NCBI RefSeq assembly: GCF_000719335.1
Contig: NZ_JOGB01000023.1
Coordinates: 30,121 to 94,120 of the forward strand
Length of the DNA: 64,000 bases
Source of the DNA: Streptomyces sp. NRRL S-87
Lineage (GTDB): Bacteria > Actinomycetota > Actinomycetes > Streptomycetales > Streptomycetaceae
Direction: 5' to 3'
Part shown: positions 40,676 through 48,735 of the stretch, piece by piece
Layout: every line of letters starts with the position of its first letter
Position numbering within the stretch: position 1 is the first letter of the stretch
Translations under genes and position numbers: made by a program
The notes under the pieces: model-generated
What the model was told of the DNA's origin: nothing
The model's input: the letters and a program-made list of their open reading frames with translations, nothing else
Databases searched by the model: none

Positions 40676-41734
40676 CTACAGCACCCCCAACAATGCGTTG
40701 TCCTCCCACTGGTCGACGACTTCGAGGTAGCCGGCGAGCACCTTGGAGTGCGGGGCCCAGCCGCCCTGCTTGGCGATGACGATCTGGTCGTGGCCCTTGA
40801 GCCGGGAGGAGGTGGCCAGTCCGCGGCGGGGGCTGTGTCCGGTGAAGCGGACTTCTATGCCGGCGCGGGCGCCGGCCCGGGTGATGACGTCGCCGACGGA
40901 CTCGGGTTGGAGTCCGCCGTCCATGAGGGTGTGCCACCGGGAGTGCAGGCGGCGCCAGGCGGGGCCGTCCGGGTCGGTGAGCTCGGCGGCCTCCTTCCAG
41001 GCGGTCCATGCGCGGACCGGGCAGATGGAGGGGCGGGTGCCGTAGGGGACCGGGACCACGCGTGGGCGGACCTTGGAGACGCGGAGGTCTGCCTGGATGC
41101 CGCCGGGCGCCTCGGCGTAGTCGCGCACCCGGGTGGCGGCCAGCTCGTGCTCGCGGCCAGCGACGGCGAAGTGCATGAGCACCAGGGCGCGGTCGCGCAG
41201 CCCCATGAGGTTGTCCGGGCAAGCAGCGCTGATGCGCACCAGGTGGTCGACGAGCAGCGGGGCGGCCTGGCCGCGGCCGCGCTGCTCGCCGGTCTTCTCC
41301 ATCTCCTTGACCAGCTGGGCGAGCCGGTTGCGGGCAAGCCGGGCCACGCCCTGCTCCGTCTTGACGCCGTGCTCGTCGCGGGCGGAGACGACCGTGCCGG
41401 ACAGGCGGCGGTCGATGGTGGACGGTGCCATCAGGGTGCCGGCCTTCCACCCGGGCTGGGTCCACAGCCACTCGACGTACGCGGTCAGGGTGCCGGGGGT
41501 GACGGCGAGCAGGGGCACGCCGCTCTCGGTGCAGAACGTCGTCCAGCTCGCCCAGTCCTGGGCGTAGCCGGTGCGGGTCCGCTCGGGCCGGCTATCGGCG
41601 ACGACCCGGACGGCCCGGCGGTCGATGGTCTCGAGCGCGGTCCGGGTCTGCTCGTCGTACGCCTCCGGTCGGACCGGGACAGGTCCGTCGGGCGGGGTGC
41701 TGCTCAAGCTGGGTGACAAGTCCTCGTTCGGCAC
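40676..41734 (-). CDS. Tyrosine site-specific recombinase
   Basis: The product has 352 residues. GTG 41734 has AGGAG six bases upstream. The N-terminal SAM-like domain includes RTGYAQDWASWTTFCTESGV. The catalytic domain shows an Arg motif (AVAGREHELAATRVRD), HxxR (GHSPRRGLATSSRLKGHD), and the final GGWAPHSKVLAGYLE with the Tyr nucleophile, so the catalytic set looks complete. It may integrate or resolve the element. A related but broken copy lies at 43737-43965. It is transcribed divergently from an HTH gene across three phased repeats. Confidence 0.85.
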   Translation of the reverse strand: MPNEDLSPSLSSTPPDGPVPVRPEAYDEQTRTALETIDRRAVRVVADSRPERTRTGYAQDWASWTTFCTESGVPLLAVTPGTLTAYVEWLWTQPGWKAGTLMAPSTIDRRLSGTVVSARDEHGVKTEQGVARLARNRLAQLVKEMEKTGEQRGRGQAAPLLVDHLVRISAACPDNLMGLRDRALVLMHFAVAGREHELAATRVRDYAEAPGGIQADLRVSKVRPRVVPVPYGTRPSICPVRAWTAWKEAAELTDPDGPAWRRLHSRWHTLMDGGLQPESVGDVITRAGARAGIEVRFTGHSPRRGLATSSRLKGHDQIVIAKQGGWAPHSKVLAGYLEVVDQWEDNALLGVL

Positions 41735-41823
41735 GTCATCTCCTGAATGCCCGTCATGCCGGGTGCTGGTCTCCGGACATGGGGAGCTTATCCGGGTTCC
41801 ATGAATCTCCCCGACCTCCTGTG

Positions 41824-41899
41824 TCAGGAATCCTTGACGCTCTACCCTTGAGCGCAAGGAACCTTGACGGTTCGCAGATTTCGTCAGGAGGTCTTGACG
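41824..41899. promoter_or_regulatory. Three 16-bp repeats with exact 30-bp period
   Basis: TCAGGAATCCTTGACG (41824-41839), GCAAGGAACCTTGACG (41854-41869) and TCAGGAGGTCTTGACG (41884-41899) start exactly 30 bp apart. Each is a partial dyad (CAAGG-CCTTG). The third contains the ribosome-binding site of the gene at 41899. They look like phased operators controlling the recombinase and the HTH gene. Confidence 0.65.
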
Positions 41900-42474
41900 T
41901 GGGATGGCACTCGGACGACATGCCGGAGGGACACGAGGGGTACGTCGTCGCGGTCCTCGCCGACGGCGCCGAACCCCCGCCGGTCCGCACCGCGCGAACC
42001 GTCGCCGACGGGAAGGAGTACCTCGGCGAGAACACGGCATGGTGGCTGTACGACGGCCGGGAGGGACGACCGCGGGCCTTCGCGGTCAAGGCCGGCTGCC
42101 AGTGCGGGTGGCGCAGCGCGGACATGTTCCCGGTCGACTTCGAGGACTGGGAGGCGACCGACGGCTTCGAGGCCGGCGACGGCCCCTGGGCCGCCTGGGA
42201 GGCCGACCACGTCGGCCGGCTGGTCGGCGGACAGATCCCGGCCGACGTCGCCGACGCGATCGAGCAGCTGCGGGTCCAGCTCGCGGCCCTGGCCGACTCC
42301 CGGCCGCTGGCCGCCGTCGCGGCCGCCGCCCGGGTCGAGAAGCTCGGCACCGCCCGGCTCCAGCAGGCCGTCACCGCCGCCGTACGGGACGGCTCCAGCT
42401 GGACCGCGATCGGTGAGGCCACCGGCACCACCCGGCAGGCGGCACACCAGCGATTCTCCAAGGTCCCGTTCTGA
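41899..42474 (+). CDS. Putative DNA-binding regulator with C-terminal HTH
   Basis: The product has 191 residues. GTG 41899 follows AGGAGG at seven bases. Residues 1-110 form a domain with Trp/Cys (AGCQCGWRSADMFPVDFEDW). The C-terminus (SSWTAIGEATGTTRQAAHQR) is a helix-turn-helix. It is common in Streptomyces without assigned function. Location opposite the recombinase suggests it regulates integration or excision through the phased repeats. Confidence 0.75.
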   Translation: MGWHSDDMPEGHEGYVVAVLADGAEPPPVRTARTVADGKEYLGENTAWWLYDGREGRPRAFAVKAGCQCGWRSADMFPVDFEDWEATDGFEAGDGPWAAWEADHVGRLVGGQIPADVADAIEQLRVQLAALADSRPLAAVAAAARVEKLGTARLQQAVTAAVRDGSSWTAIGEATGTTRQAAHQRFSKVPF

Positions 42475-42705
42475 CCGCGGCAACACGGGAGTCGCACGCG
42501 GCGAGGCCCTCCTCGCCGGGCAGGCCCGGAGGACGCCGAGACGTCGACGTGATCGACCTCGCCTTCGTGGCGTGGAGGGCCAGGACGACCACCTCGCGGC
42601 GAGCGGGCCGTCTCTGCAGCGGGCGCTAGATCCGCAGGGGAACGAGCCGCGTTACGAAATCTCGTCACCGCTACCTGCCTCCGACTACCTGCGGTTTCAC
42701 GCCTA

Positions 42706-42734
42706 TTGACGGGGTGCCAGGTCGGGTCTACGAT
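42706..42734 (+). promoter_or_regulatory. Sigma-70-type promoter TTGACG-17-TACGAT
   Basis: -35 TTGACG at 42706-42711 and -10 TACGAT at 42729-42734 are separated by 17 bp. This is the best vegetative promoter visible in the window. Confidence 0.65.
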
Positions 42735-42740
42735 TCCCCC

Positions 42741-42851
42741 AGGGGTGCACGTAGTGCATCCAAAAACATCTGGCTCTCCTTCTCGGTCGAGAAGCGGGGG
42801 CCTTTCTCATATCGGCACCAAGGCCTCCTGGCTTCCCAGGGGGCCTTTTTT
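42741..42851 (+). ncRNA. Candidate short leader RNA or small RNA
   Basis: Transcription from the promoter would start near 42741 and meet the intrinsic terminator at 42820-42851, giving an RNA of about 110 nt. A small stem (CTTCTC/GAGAAG near 42779-42793) is present. It could be an attenuator for the gene at 42875 or an independent small RNA. Confidence 0.38.
42820..42851 (+). terminator. Canonical intrinsic terminator with U-tract
   Basis: AAGGCCTCCTGG 42820-42831 pairs with 42836-42847 (one G-U), loop CTTC, followed by six T residues 42846-42851. U-tract terminators are uncommon in this GC-rich DNA, and this one stands only 23 bases before a start codon. Confidence 0.82.
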
Positions 42852-42874
42852 GTTCCCCGGGAGGGTTCAACCGC

Positions 42875-43222
42875 ATGACTGACCACGCTGCGTCCGCAGG
42901 CTTCCTCGGCATCCCCTTGTGGCTGGGGTGCCTGGCGTTGGTGGCTCTGGGAGCCATGGTGTTCTCCGTCGTCCTGCTGGGCCTGTACGCCATGCGGCGC
43001 GCGGCCCAGGCGGACCTGCCCAGCATCCTGCTCGGCATCAGCCACCTCGCGGCGGCCTTGTCGGGCATGCTCCCCTGGGGGCGTCCGGCTTCTCCTCCAG
43101 CCCTTCCCGAGCCCCCGGCCGCTCCGGTCGCGTCGGGGGCTGAGAACGTCGTCGACAGCGTCGTGCTCATCCGGGACACTCGTGTCCTCCGGGCGGGAAG
43201 CCCTCAAGGGGGCGACCAGTGA
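42875..43222 (+). CDS. Membrane protein downstream of the attenuator-like leader
   Basis: The product has 115 residues (ATG 42875 behind GGGAGG). Helices GIPLWLGCLALVALGAMVFS and adjacent residues span the membrane; the C-terminal 50 residues are Pro/Ala-rich. It overlaps the next gene (GTGA). Function unknown. Confidence 0.7.
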   Translation: MTDHAASAGFLGIPLWLGCLALVALGAMVFSVVLLGLYAMRRAAQADLPSILLGISHLAAALSGMLPWGRPASPPALPEPPAAPVASGAENVVDSVVLIRDTRVLRAGSPQGGDQ

Positions 43223-43686
43223 CAGCTGCACGTCGGAGAGTCGACTCCCGGCCGCGCGTCGAGCGAACCACCGCGCTCAGCACGGTGATCGCCACGCTTC
43301 CTGAGCCGCGGGCGGTCGCGGCCCTGGCCTACCTGCTCTACGGCTGCCCGCTCAGCGTCATCGCCGACGAGCTGAACATGTCGGTGGCGGACACCGCCAA
43401 GATCGTGTCCGCCACCGTGTCGGCGATGCGGCACCCTTCACGTGCACAGGCCATGCGGGACTATCTCGACGACCTCGACGAGACGATCACGATCGATAGC
43501 GGTCTTCGGGCCTTCATACGCCGGCACCGCCTGGAGGAGCGCTTCCAGCAGCGTTGTCCGCAGTGCGAAAGCGGTCTGCCGCCTGCCCGGAAGTGGTGGG
43601 AACCTGGGCGGCATCGGCTCTACTGCTCCAACCGGTGCCGCCAAAGGGCATATCGGCAGCGCAAGTCCGCGGCGGCGGAGAGATGA
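43219..43686 (+). CDS. HTH plus zinc-ribbon-like protein
   Basis: The product has 155 residues. A sigma-like helix-turn-helix occupies residues 30-70 (LLYGCPLSVIADELNMSVAD). The C-terminus carries CPQCES and YCSNRCRQRAYRQRK, a C2...C2 zinc-binding pattern close to those of CGNR-type actinomycete regulators. It is coupled to the membrane protein. Probably a DNA-binding regulator. Confidence 0.72.
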   Translation: MTAARRRVDSRPRVERTTALSTVIATLPEPRAVAALAYLLYGCPLSVIADELNMSVADTAKIVSATVSAMRHPSRAQAMRDYLDDLDETITIDSGLRAFIRRHRLEERFQQRCPQCESGLPPARKWWEPGRHRLYCSNRCRQRAYRQRKSAAAER

Positions 43687-43736
43687 GGTCTGCAGGCGGC
43701 CGCCAGCCCGCGTGGGGCTGGCGGCGAACTTCGGAT

Positions 43737-43965
43737 TCAGGTGAGGCCGGTGGAGGCGTTGTCGTCCCAGCCGTCGTCGCGCTGCATGTAGCCGAGCATG
43801 GAGCGGGAGTGCCGCGCCCAGCCGCCCTGGTCAGCGATGGGCCCTGCCATCGCGGCCCCTTGTGGCGGGCGACGGGGGCCAGGCCGATGCGCAGCGAGTG
43901 GCCGGTCCATGCGATCGGCACCCGGCCCGGGCGGAGATGCGTTTGATGGCGCGGGTTCGCAGTCC
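43737..43965 (-). pseudogene. Degenerate tyrosine recombinase, C-terminal fragment
   Basis: Frames on the minus strand give TGHSLRIGLAPVARHKG and, after shifts, ADQGGWARHSRSMLGYMQRD ending at TGA 43737. These match the HxxR and GGW-Tyr motifs of tyrosine recombinases and parallel the intact gene at 40676. The N-terminal half is gone. Confidence 0.65.
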
Positions 43966-44302
43966 GGATCCGGTGCGCTACTGCGAGGCCATCAAGGCGG
44001 CCGAAGCCGCGGCGCACGCCGTCATCCAGCCGAACAACGCCAAGGCCAATCTCGGCACCATGCTGGGCGAGATCAAGAACGCCCGGCACAAGTTCGCCAC
44101 CGCGCTCCCGACCCCGGCCGACGGCGACGCCATCGCGCCGGCCGAGGCGATGATGCGCGCGCTGTGGGAGGGCCAGACCTCCCGCCGCGGAGGCCAGGCA
44201 CCCACCCAGCCCGAGACCCTGGGCGCCGCCCGCGCCGCCGTCCACCTCGCGGCCACCCTCGTGCAGTGGTTCGTCTCCGGAGCCGTGACCCGCACCCCCT
44301 GA
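43946..44302 (+). CDS. Hypothetical protein, probably 5'-truncated
   Basis: ATG 43946 gives 118 residues with strong coding bias from codon 8 on (RYCEAIKAAEAAAHAVIQPN; MLGEIKNARHKFATALPTPA). The start overlaps the recombinase remnant, so the natural N-terminus was probably replaced. Its last 22 bp recur at 32388-32409. Function unknown. Confidence 0.5.
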   Translation: MARVRSPDPVRYCEAIKAAEAAAHAVIQPNNAKANLGTMLGEIKNARHKFATALPTPADGDAIAPAEAMMRALWEGQTSRRGGQAPTQPETLGAARAAVHLAATLVQWFVSGAVTRTP

Positions 44303-44505
44303 CCGCGGGCTCCGCGCCAGCGTCAGGGGCCGGCGATCAGCCAGAGGATCAGGGCGGCGTCGCGCTCAGTCACACCCAGCTGGACCAACGGCGATCCGCT
44401 GGCCACGGTTCCCCCAGGCGGAGACACCCTGCCGGGCCTCCAGCTCGGCCGCCCACTCGTGGTCGACGACCGATACCCGCAAACCCCCGAGCTCTGGCGC
44501 CTCTT
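44303..44505 (-). other. Short remnant after the biosynthetic operon
   Basis: Minus-strand sequence right after the sulfotransferase stop keeps coding bias (VDHEWAAELEARQGVSAWGN; ERDAALILWLIAGP) but in two frames and without a good start, so it is probably a broken gene at the operon border. Confidence 0.4.
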
Positions 44506-45561
44506 CTATGACGGCTTATCAGGCCCTCCACCTGCGCCGTCCAGGCCTCCGCCCGACCGGTCAGCGGCCCATGCCATGACCTGGCGCAGGGTTGCTTCCT
44601 GGTGGGCGAGCAGGTCGCTGTGCCGGACGGTGAGCAGTCTGTCGGCAGGGGCGTGCTGCTCGACGGTTCGCCGGAAGAGTTCGGCGGCTTCCTCTTCTGT
44701 CAGGGGGGTGCCGTTGTGGTGGAAGCTGAATCGGTTGCGGCGCATGGAGTCGGCGGTGCCGGCGCGGTCGCGGGTGATGTGCAGGTACAGCGCGGTGTGG
44801 TCGGTGAGGGCTTCCAGCTGCGGGATGCGCAGTGAGTTGAAGGGCGACTTGGTCAGGAAGCGGTCGCGATCAAAGTGCCGACAGTGGGCCTGGATGTTGG
44901 TGGTGAGCAGGTCGGCGTCTGCCGTGTGGGCGGTGGTGAGGTCGTAGGTGTGGCCGCCGAGGTGGTGGTAGGTGGGGATGGCTCGTGTGTAGAGGTCTTC
45001 GGATTCGTAGGGCATGAGGAGGCCGGGGATGAGCCGGGTGTTCTTGTTGTCGACGGTCAGGACCCGGTCGTCGAGGTCTTCGAAAGACTGGCGGTCGGGG
45101 TGGTCGAGGTTGCGGGTGGGCCAGGCCCAGCAGGAGGCGGTGGTGAAGTAGGCGTACCGGCCGGTGTGGGCGAGGCAGTTGTAGAGGTGGCTGGTGCCCG
45201 AGCGGGGAGCGCCGACGATGAAGACGATCGTCTTGGGGATGTGCGCGGGCTGCGGGCGGGGGGCGTAGGGGCGGCGGGCATCGAGCTCGTATCGGATGTC
45301 GATGCCCTCGGTCTGGGCGACCTCGGGGTTGAAGGGGAGGAGGTCGCCTGTGCTGCGGATCTGGTCGAGGCTGGCCCTCAGGTAGGTCATGGTCTGCGGG
45401 GTCGGGGGGAGGCCGCGGGCGAAGTTCTCTTCGATCGCCTCGGCGAGGGCGTAGTGGCGGGGGTCGTTGCTGAAGCGGTAGGCGCGGGTGCGGTACAGGG
45501 CGATGGTGGAGCCGTCCTGGTCGGGCGCGGCCAGCTGGTTGATGAGGGTCTGCTTGTTCAC
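44506..45561 (-). CDS. Sulfotransferase, last gene of the biosynthetic operon
   Basis: The product has 351 residues (GTG 45561, GTGA overlap with the phosphotransferase). The PAPS 5'-phosphosulfate loop GAPRSGTSHLYN lies at residues 117-128. A 3'-phosphate-binding segment (LYLHITRDRAGTADSMRRNR) follows. The C-terminal end is Gly-rich. PAPS-dependent sulfotransferases of this type act on hydroxyl groups of lipids, sugars or natural products. Here it is predicted to sulfate the product of the operon. The acceptor is unknown. Confidence 0.85.
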   Translation of the reverse strand: MNKQTLINQLAAPDQDGSTIALYRTRAYRFSNDPRHYALAEAIEENFARGLPPTPQTMTYLRASLDQIRSTGDLLPFNPEVAQTEGIDIRYELDARRPYAPRPQPAHIPKTIVFIVGAPRSGTSHLYNCLAHTGRYAYFTTASCWAWPTRNLDHPDRQSFEDLDDRVLTVDNKNTRLIPGLLMPYESEDLYTRAIPTYHHLGGHTYDLTTAHTADADLLTTNIQAHCRHFDRDRFLTKSPFNSLRIPQLEALTDHTALYLHITRDRAGTADSMRRNRFSFHHNGTPLTEEEAAELFRRTVEQHAPADRLLTVRHSDLLAHQEATLRQVMAWAADRSGGGLDGAGGGPDKPS

Positions 45562-46283
45562 GCTGTCCTTCCGGGTCGCAGGGTGTGCCAGCTGTGGGCG
45601 TAGCCGTTACGGCCGGTGTAGGGGCTGGTGAGGATGTGGTGGATCTCCATCCACAGGGCCAGGCGGCTCGGGCTGCAGGGGTGGGGTACGACCTGGTTGT
45701 AGGCGTGGAGGGCTGCGGCTTGTAGTGCGTCGGGGAGCGGGCCGTGGGTCATGGCGGTGGTCACGATGAGCTTGGCCAGGTCGTAGCCGAAGGGGGCGAG
45801 GGTGAGGTCGTCGAAGTCGACGGCGGTGGTCGTGGTGGGTGTGGTGAGGAAGTTGCGGGGGTTGGCGTCCTTGTAGAAGGCGGCCGGCTCCGCGGCGGCT
45901 GAGGTGATGAGGTCGGCTGCTTGGTCGGGGGTGAAGGCGGGGTCGGGGACGGCGCCGGTGGCCAGGAGCCGGTGTACGCGGGTGGTGCGGTCGGCGGTGA
46001 AGGAGGGGATCACCCCGCCGCTGGGGAGGGCGAGCTGCTGGTCGAGCCGGACGTGGGCCAGGTGGCGGCGGTAGGCGGTGGCGTGTGCGCGGCCCAGGAT
46101 CCGGCCCAGGCGCGGCAGGTTCTGCGGGGTGGCGTGGCGGCCGGGTGCGTTCTCGAACTCCAGGGCGTGCGGATGCTGGGCGATCAGCGCCGGCACAGGC
46201 AGGGTGGTGCCGCGCAGCCACATGTGGTGGGCTGCCGCGCGTGCGGCGGCCTGCGGGCTCGGGTACTGCTTGGTGAAGGTCAC
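45558..46283 (-). CDS. APH-family phosphotransferase
   Basis: The product has 241 residues (GTG 46283). The catalytic loop reads YKDANPRNFL where typical members have HGDxxxxN: the Asp and Asn are kept and the His is replaced. The metal-binding motif appears as VDFDD, followed by FGYDLAKLI. The N-lobe is short. This family phosphorylates hydroxyls of aminoglycosides, choline, sugars and nucleosides. In this operon it could activate a sugar or provide self-resistance by phosphorylating the product. Confidence 0.78.
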   Translation of the reverse strand: MTFTKQYPSPQAAARAAAHHMWLRGTTLPVPALIAQHPHALEFENAPGRHATPQNLPRLGRILGRAHATAYRRHLAHVRLDQQLALPSGGVIPSFTADRTTRVHRLLATGAVPDPAFTPDQAADLITSAAAEPAAFYKDANPRNFLTTPTTTTAVDFDDLTLAPFGYDLAKLIVTTAMTHGPLPDALQAAALHAYNQVVPHPCSPSRLALWMEIHHILTSPYTGRNGYAHSWHTLRPGRTA

Positions 46284-46291
46284 GGGTGCCC

Positions 46292-47116
46292 TTAGGTGTG
46301 GGTGGCGGTGAGGTAGCTGACGACGGAGGCCGTCTCGACCGGACCGTCCGGGAGCTGGTGGCGGAGATGGTCGGCGAGCGCCGCGGCATTGCCCTCCAGG
46401 CCAGCGGGGAGCTGATACTTCGGCGAGGTGGCCAAGTACGCGGCCGTGTGGGCAAGGTCGCGGAATCGGAAGCGGTGCACCTCGTGCTCGACCCTGGTGA
46501 CGGTGAAGGCGCCCGCAGTGAGTGCGCGCAGGTTGCCGCTGTGGAACGCCGTGTACAGGCCCGGGCGGTGGATGGCGTCCGGATCGAGCCCGGCCCGCGC
46601 CACGAGGCGGTCGAGGGAGGCGTAGCTGTCGGCGGCCTTGGTCGCCAGGATGACCGTGCCGCCGGGTGCGAGGCACCGGGCGATCTCGGTGAGGACGGCC
46701 CGCGGTGTGGGTGAGTGGTACAGGCAGAAAGCGGCGACCGCGAGGGCGGCCTGGCCGGACGCCAGCGGAAGGCGGTGGAAGTCCGCGCGGACGGTGTGCG
46801 CGGGCAGGCTGCGGGCGGCCAGGCGGTCCCGGGTGGCTGCCAGGAGAGCCGCGGAGGCGTCGATGGCGCAGATGCGGGCCTGGGGCAGGGCCTGGGTGAG
46901 GGCCAGCGTGGAGGCCCCGCGACCGCACCCGATGTCCAGGACCACGCCGCGGCCCGGGCGGGCCCGGGCCGCGTAGGCGGCGATCACCTCGGCCGCGGGG
47001 CGGCCGGCGGTCTTCGCGGACATCAGGGAGCCGGTGCGATCGGCGAGGCGCTGCTGGGTGCCGTACAGGGTGGTGCTGACCAGCTGCTGGTCGAGGAACG
47101 CGGAGGTGTCAGCCAT
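46292..47116 (-). CDS. Class I SAM-dependent methyltransferase
   Basis: The product has 274 residues. Motif I VVLDIGCGRGASTLAL is at about residues 58-73; the acidic residue after beta 2 is in ICAIDASAAL; motif IV-like AFCLYHSPTP follows. The fold matches UbiE-like small-molecule methyltransferases. It probably methylates a hydroxyl, nitrogen or carbon of the operon's product. Confidence 0.88.
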   Translation of the reverse strand: MADTSAFLDQQLVSTTLYGTQQRLADRTGSLMSAKTAGRPAAEVIAAYAARARPGRGVVLDIGCGRGASTLALTQALPQARICAIDASAALLAATRDRLAARSLPAHTVRADFHRLPLASGQAALAVAAFCLYHSPTPRAVLTEIARCLAPGGTVILATKAADSYASLDRLVARAGLDPDAIHRPGLYTAFHSGNLRALTAGAFTVTRVEHEVHRFRFRDLAHTAAYLATSPKYQLPAGLEGNAAALADHLRHQLPDGPVETASVVSYLTATHT

Positions 47117-47146
47117 GGCCGGCGCCTCCGTCGAGGGGGCTGCAGG

Positions 47147-47659
47147 TCAGGCGGGCTGCGTGGCCTTGAGGTGCGCGAGGAGGGCGCGGGCCTGGCGTCG
47201 GCTGGTCACCGTGTGCACGGTGGCCCCGGTGGCGTGCTCGCTGATCAGCTCGCGTACGCGGGGTGCCATGGTCTTGCGATAGCCCCAGACGTACTTGATG
47301 AAGTTCCAGGTGATCCGGTCGTACACGCCGGTGGCGTCGTTCTGGCCGCCGCCGTGGCGCAGGCGCCGCTGGGCGATGCCCCACAGGCAGACGGCCGGCG
47401 GGATGTCCAGGAAGATCACCGCGTCCGCGGCGCGGAGCCGGATGGGCAGGGTGCCGGCGTAGTTCCCCTCGATCACCCAGGAGGGCGCCTTGACCAGCTC
47501 TTCCTGGATCGCGGCGAACTTCTCCTTGTCGAGGGTGTTCCAGTCGTCGTCGTAGTACACGGCGTCGAGGTGTGTGACAGGCGCACGGTAGTGCGCGGCC
47601 AGCTGCTTCGACAGGTACGTCTTGCCGCTGCCGCCGCAGCCGATGAGGGCGAGTCGCAT
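47147..47659 (-). CDS. P-loop nucleoside/nucleotide kinase-like protein
   Basis: The product has 170 residues starting at ATG 47659. The P-loop GCGGSGKTYLSKQLA lies at residues 8-22. The sequence THLDAVYYDDDWNTLDKEKF and the lid-like RITWNFIKYVWGYRKTMAPR match the FlaR/topology-modulation group of adenylate-kinase-like proteins. It may phosphorylate a nucleoside intermediate. P-loop kinases of related type also occur in phage DNA hypermodification pathways. Confidence 0.78.
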   Translation of the reverse strand: MRLALIGCGGSGKTYLSKQLAAHYRAPVTHLDAVYYDDDWNTLDKEKFAAIQEELVKAPSWVIEGNYAGTLPIRLRAADAVIFLDIPPAVCLWGIAQRRLRHGGGQNDATGVYDRITWNFIKYVWGYRKTMAPRVRELISEHATGATVHTVTSRRQARALLAHLKATQPA

Positions 47660-47670
47660 GTGCGGTGAGG

Positions 47671-48735
47671 CTACCGATTCCGGGTCGTGTGGTGGGTGAG
47701 GTTTCCATTGTCCGCCCCTTGGGGTTGATCGAATACCTGGCCGATGGTGTGGAGCTGGCGGGACAGGCGGAAGGGGTCCAGCCTGCGGATACACCGCGCC
47801 AGGAGCTGGGCCCGGTCCGCGGTCGGCATGGAGATCAGGGTTCGGGTGATGTCGGCCACGTGATCGCCGTCGTAGGCGTGCAGCTCGCCGGGGATCACGG
47901 TGGCGGCCGACCGGTAGCGGGCGGGGGTGATGGGGGCGCAGCCGGCGAGGACGGATTCGAAGAGGCGCTGGGTGTACTGGCCGCTGGTGGCGTACCGGGC
48001 GGGGGCGAGCATGACGGTGGCGTGGGCGCGCGCGTGCAGGTCCAGGCCTTGGCGGAAGGGGATGCGGCCGATGAAGTTCACGTGCGGCCACGGGCCGGTG
48101 TCGGTCCATCTCCCGGCGACCACGTGGTCGAGGTGCTGGGCGGGGCGGGCGAAGTACGTCCCGAAGGCGGCGTCGCGGCCGTACTGGTTGCCGACGTAGA
48201 CCAGCGGCCAGCGGCGGGGCCGGGCGGCGAGGGCTGTGGGGTCGGCGGTGTCGAGGGTGTGGTCCGCGACGGGGAAGAGGAGGCTGGTGGCGCCGTGGCG
48301 GGGGTGGAGGGCCGGCTCGCAGACGGTGAGCTGCGGCAGCAGGCGCAGCGGGTCGGCAGGGGCCAGGCGCTGGTCCTTGTCCCACAGCAGGGTCGGGATC
48401 TGGTGCCGATGGGTGTAGTGGTCGAGGAGCTGCTGCTGGCGGTGCAGGTCGCAGGTGTGTCCGGGGGCCGTGCACGGGGTGTCGGTGCGGCCGGGGATCG
48501 GCCAGCGCCATTCGAGGAAGAGGGCGTCGAGGTCGGGCAGGCCCGGGTTCCATGCGTACGGTCCGGTGACGGGGGTGTGGGCGTCGTCGCGGTCGCGGTC
48601 CTGCTGGAGGAAGACCAAGGTGTGGCCGGCGGCGATGAGCCCGTCGATGAGGGTGCGGCGGTGGCTGCGGCCGCCATCGGGGGTGTCGGTGATGCCGTCG
48701 CCGAGGAAGCCCCAGAAGCTGTAGCCGATCTTCAC
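47671..48735 (-). CDS. CgeB-like glycosyltransferase
   Basis: The product has 354 residues. The GTG at 48735 overlaps the carbamoyltransferase stop (GTGA). The N-terminal half opens with KIGYSFWGFLGDGITDTPDG, and the C-terminal half has YATSGQYTQRLFESVLAGCA, the donor-binding pattern of CgeB/YkvP-type GT-B glycosyltransferases. It probably transfers a sugar, perhaps one formed by the operon's epimerase, to the nucleoside-like acceptor. Confidence 0.75.
   Translation of the reverse strand: MKIGYSFWGFLGDGITDTPDGGRSHRRTLIDGLIAAGHTLVFLQQDRDRDDAHTPVTGPYAWNPGLPDLDALFLEWRWPIPGRTDTPCTAPGHTCDLHRQQQLLDHYTHRHQIPTLLWDKDQRLAPADPLRLLPQLTVCEPALHPRHGATSLLFPVADHTLDTADPTALAARPRRWPLVYVGNQYGRDAAFGTYFARPAQHLDHVVAGRWTDTGPWPHVNFIGRIPFRQGLDLHARAHATVMLAPARYATSGQYTQRLFESVLAGCAPITPARYRSAATVIPGELHAYDGDHVADITRTLISMPTADRAQLLARCIRRLDPFRLSRQLHTIGQVFDQPQGADNGNLTHHTTRNR

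Larger units (their letters stand above)
42475..42874. other. 400-bp region with promoter, leader and terminator
   Basis: No gene is supported. It contains a near-consensus promoter (42706-42734) and a canonical terminator (42820-42851) ahead of the gene at 42875. Confidence 0.55.

Noticed and set aside
40676..42040. Longer N-terminus of the tyrosine recombinase
   Set aside because: The extension crosses the phased operators and the divergent gene; GTG 41734 has a proper ribosome-binding site.
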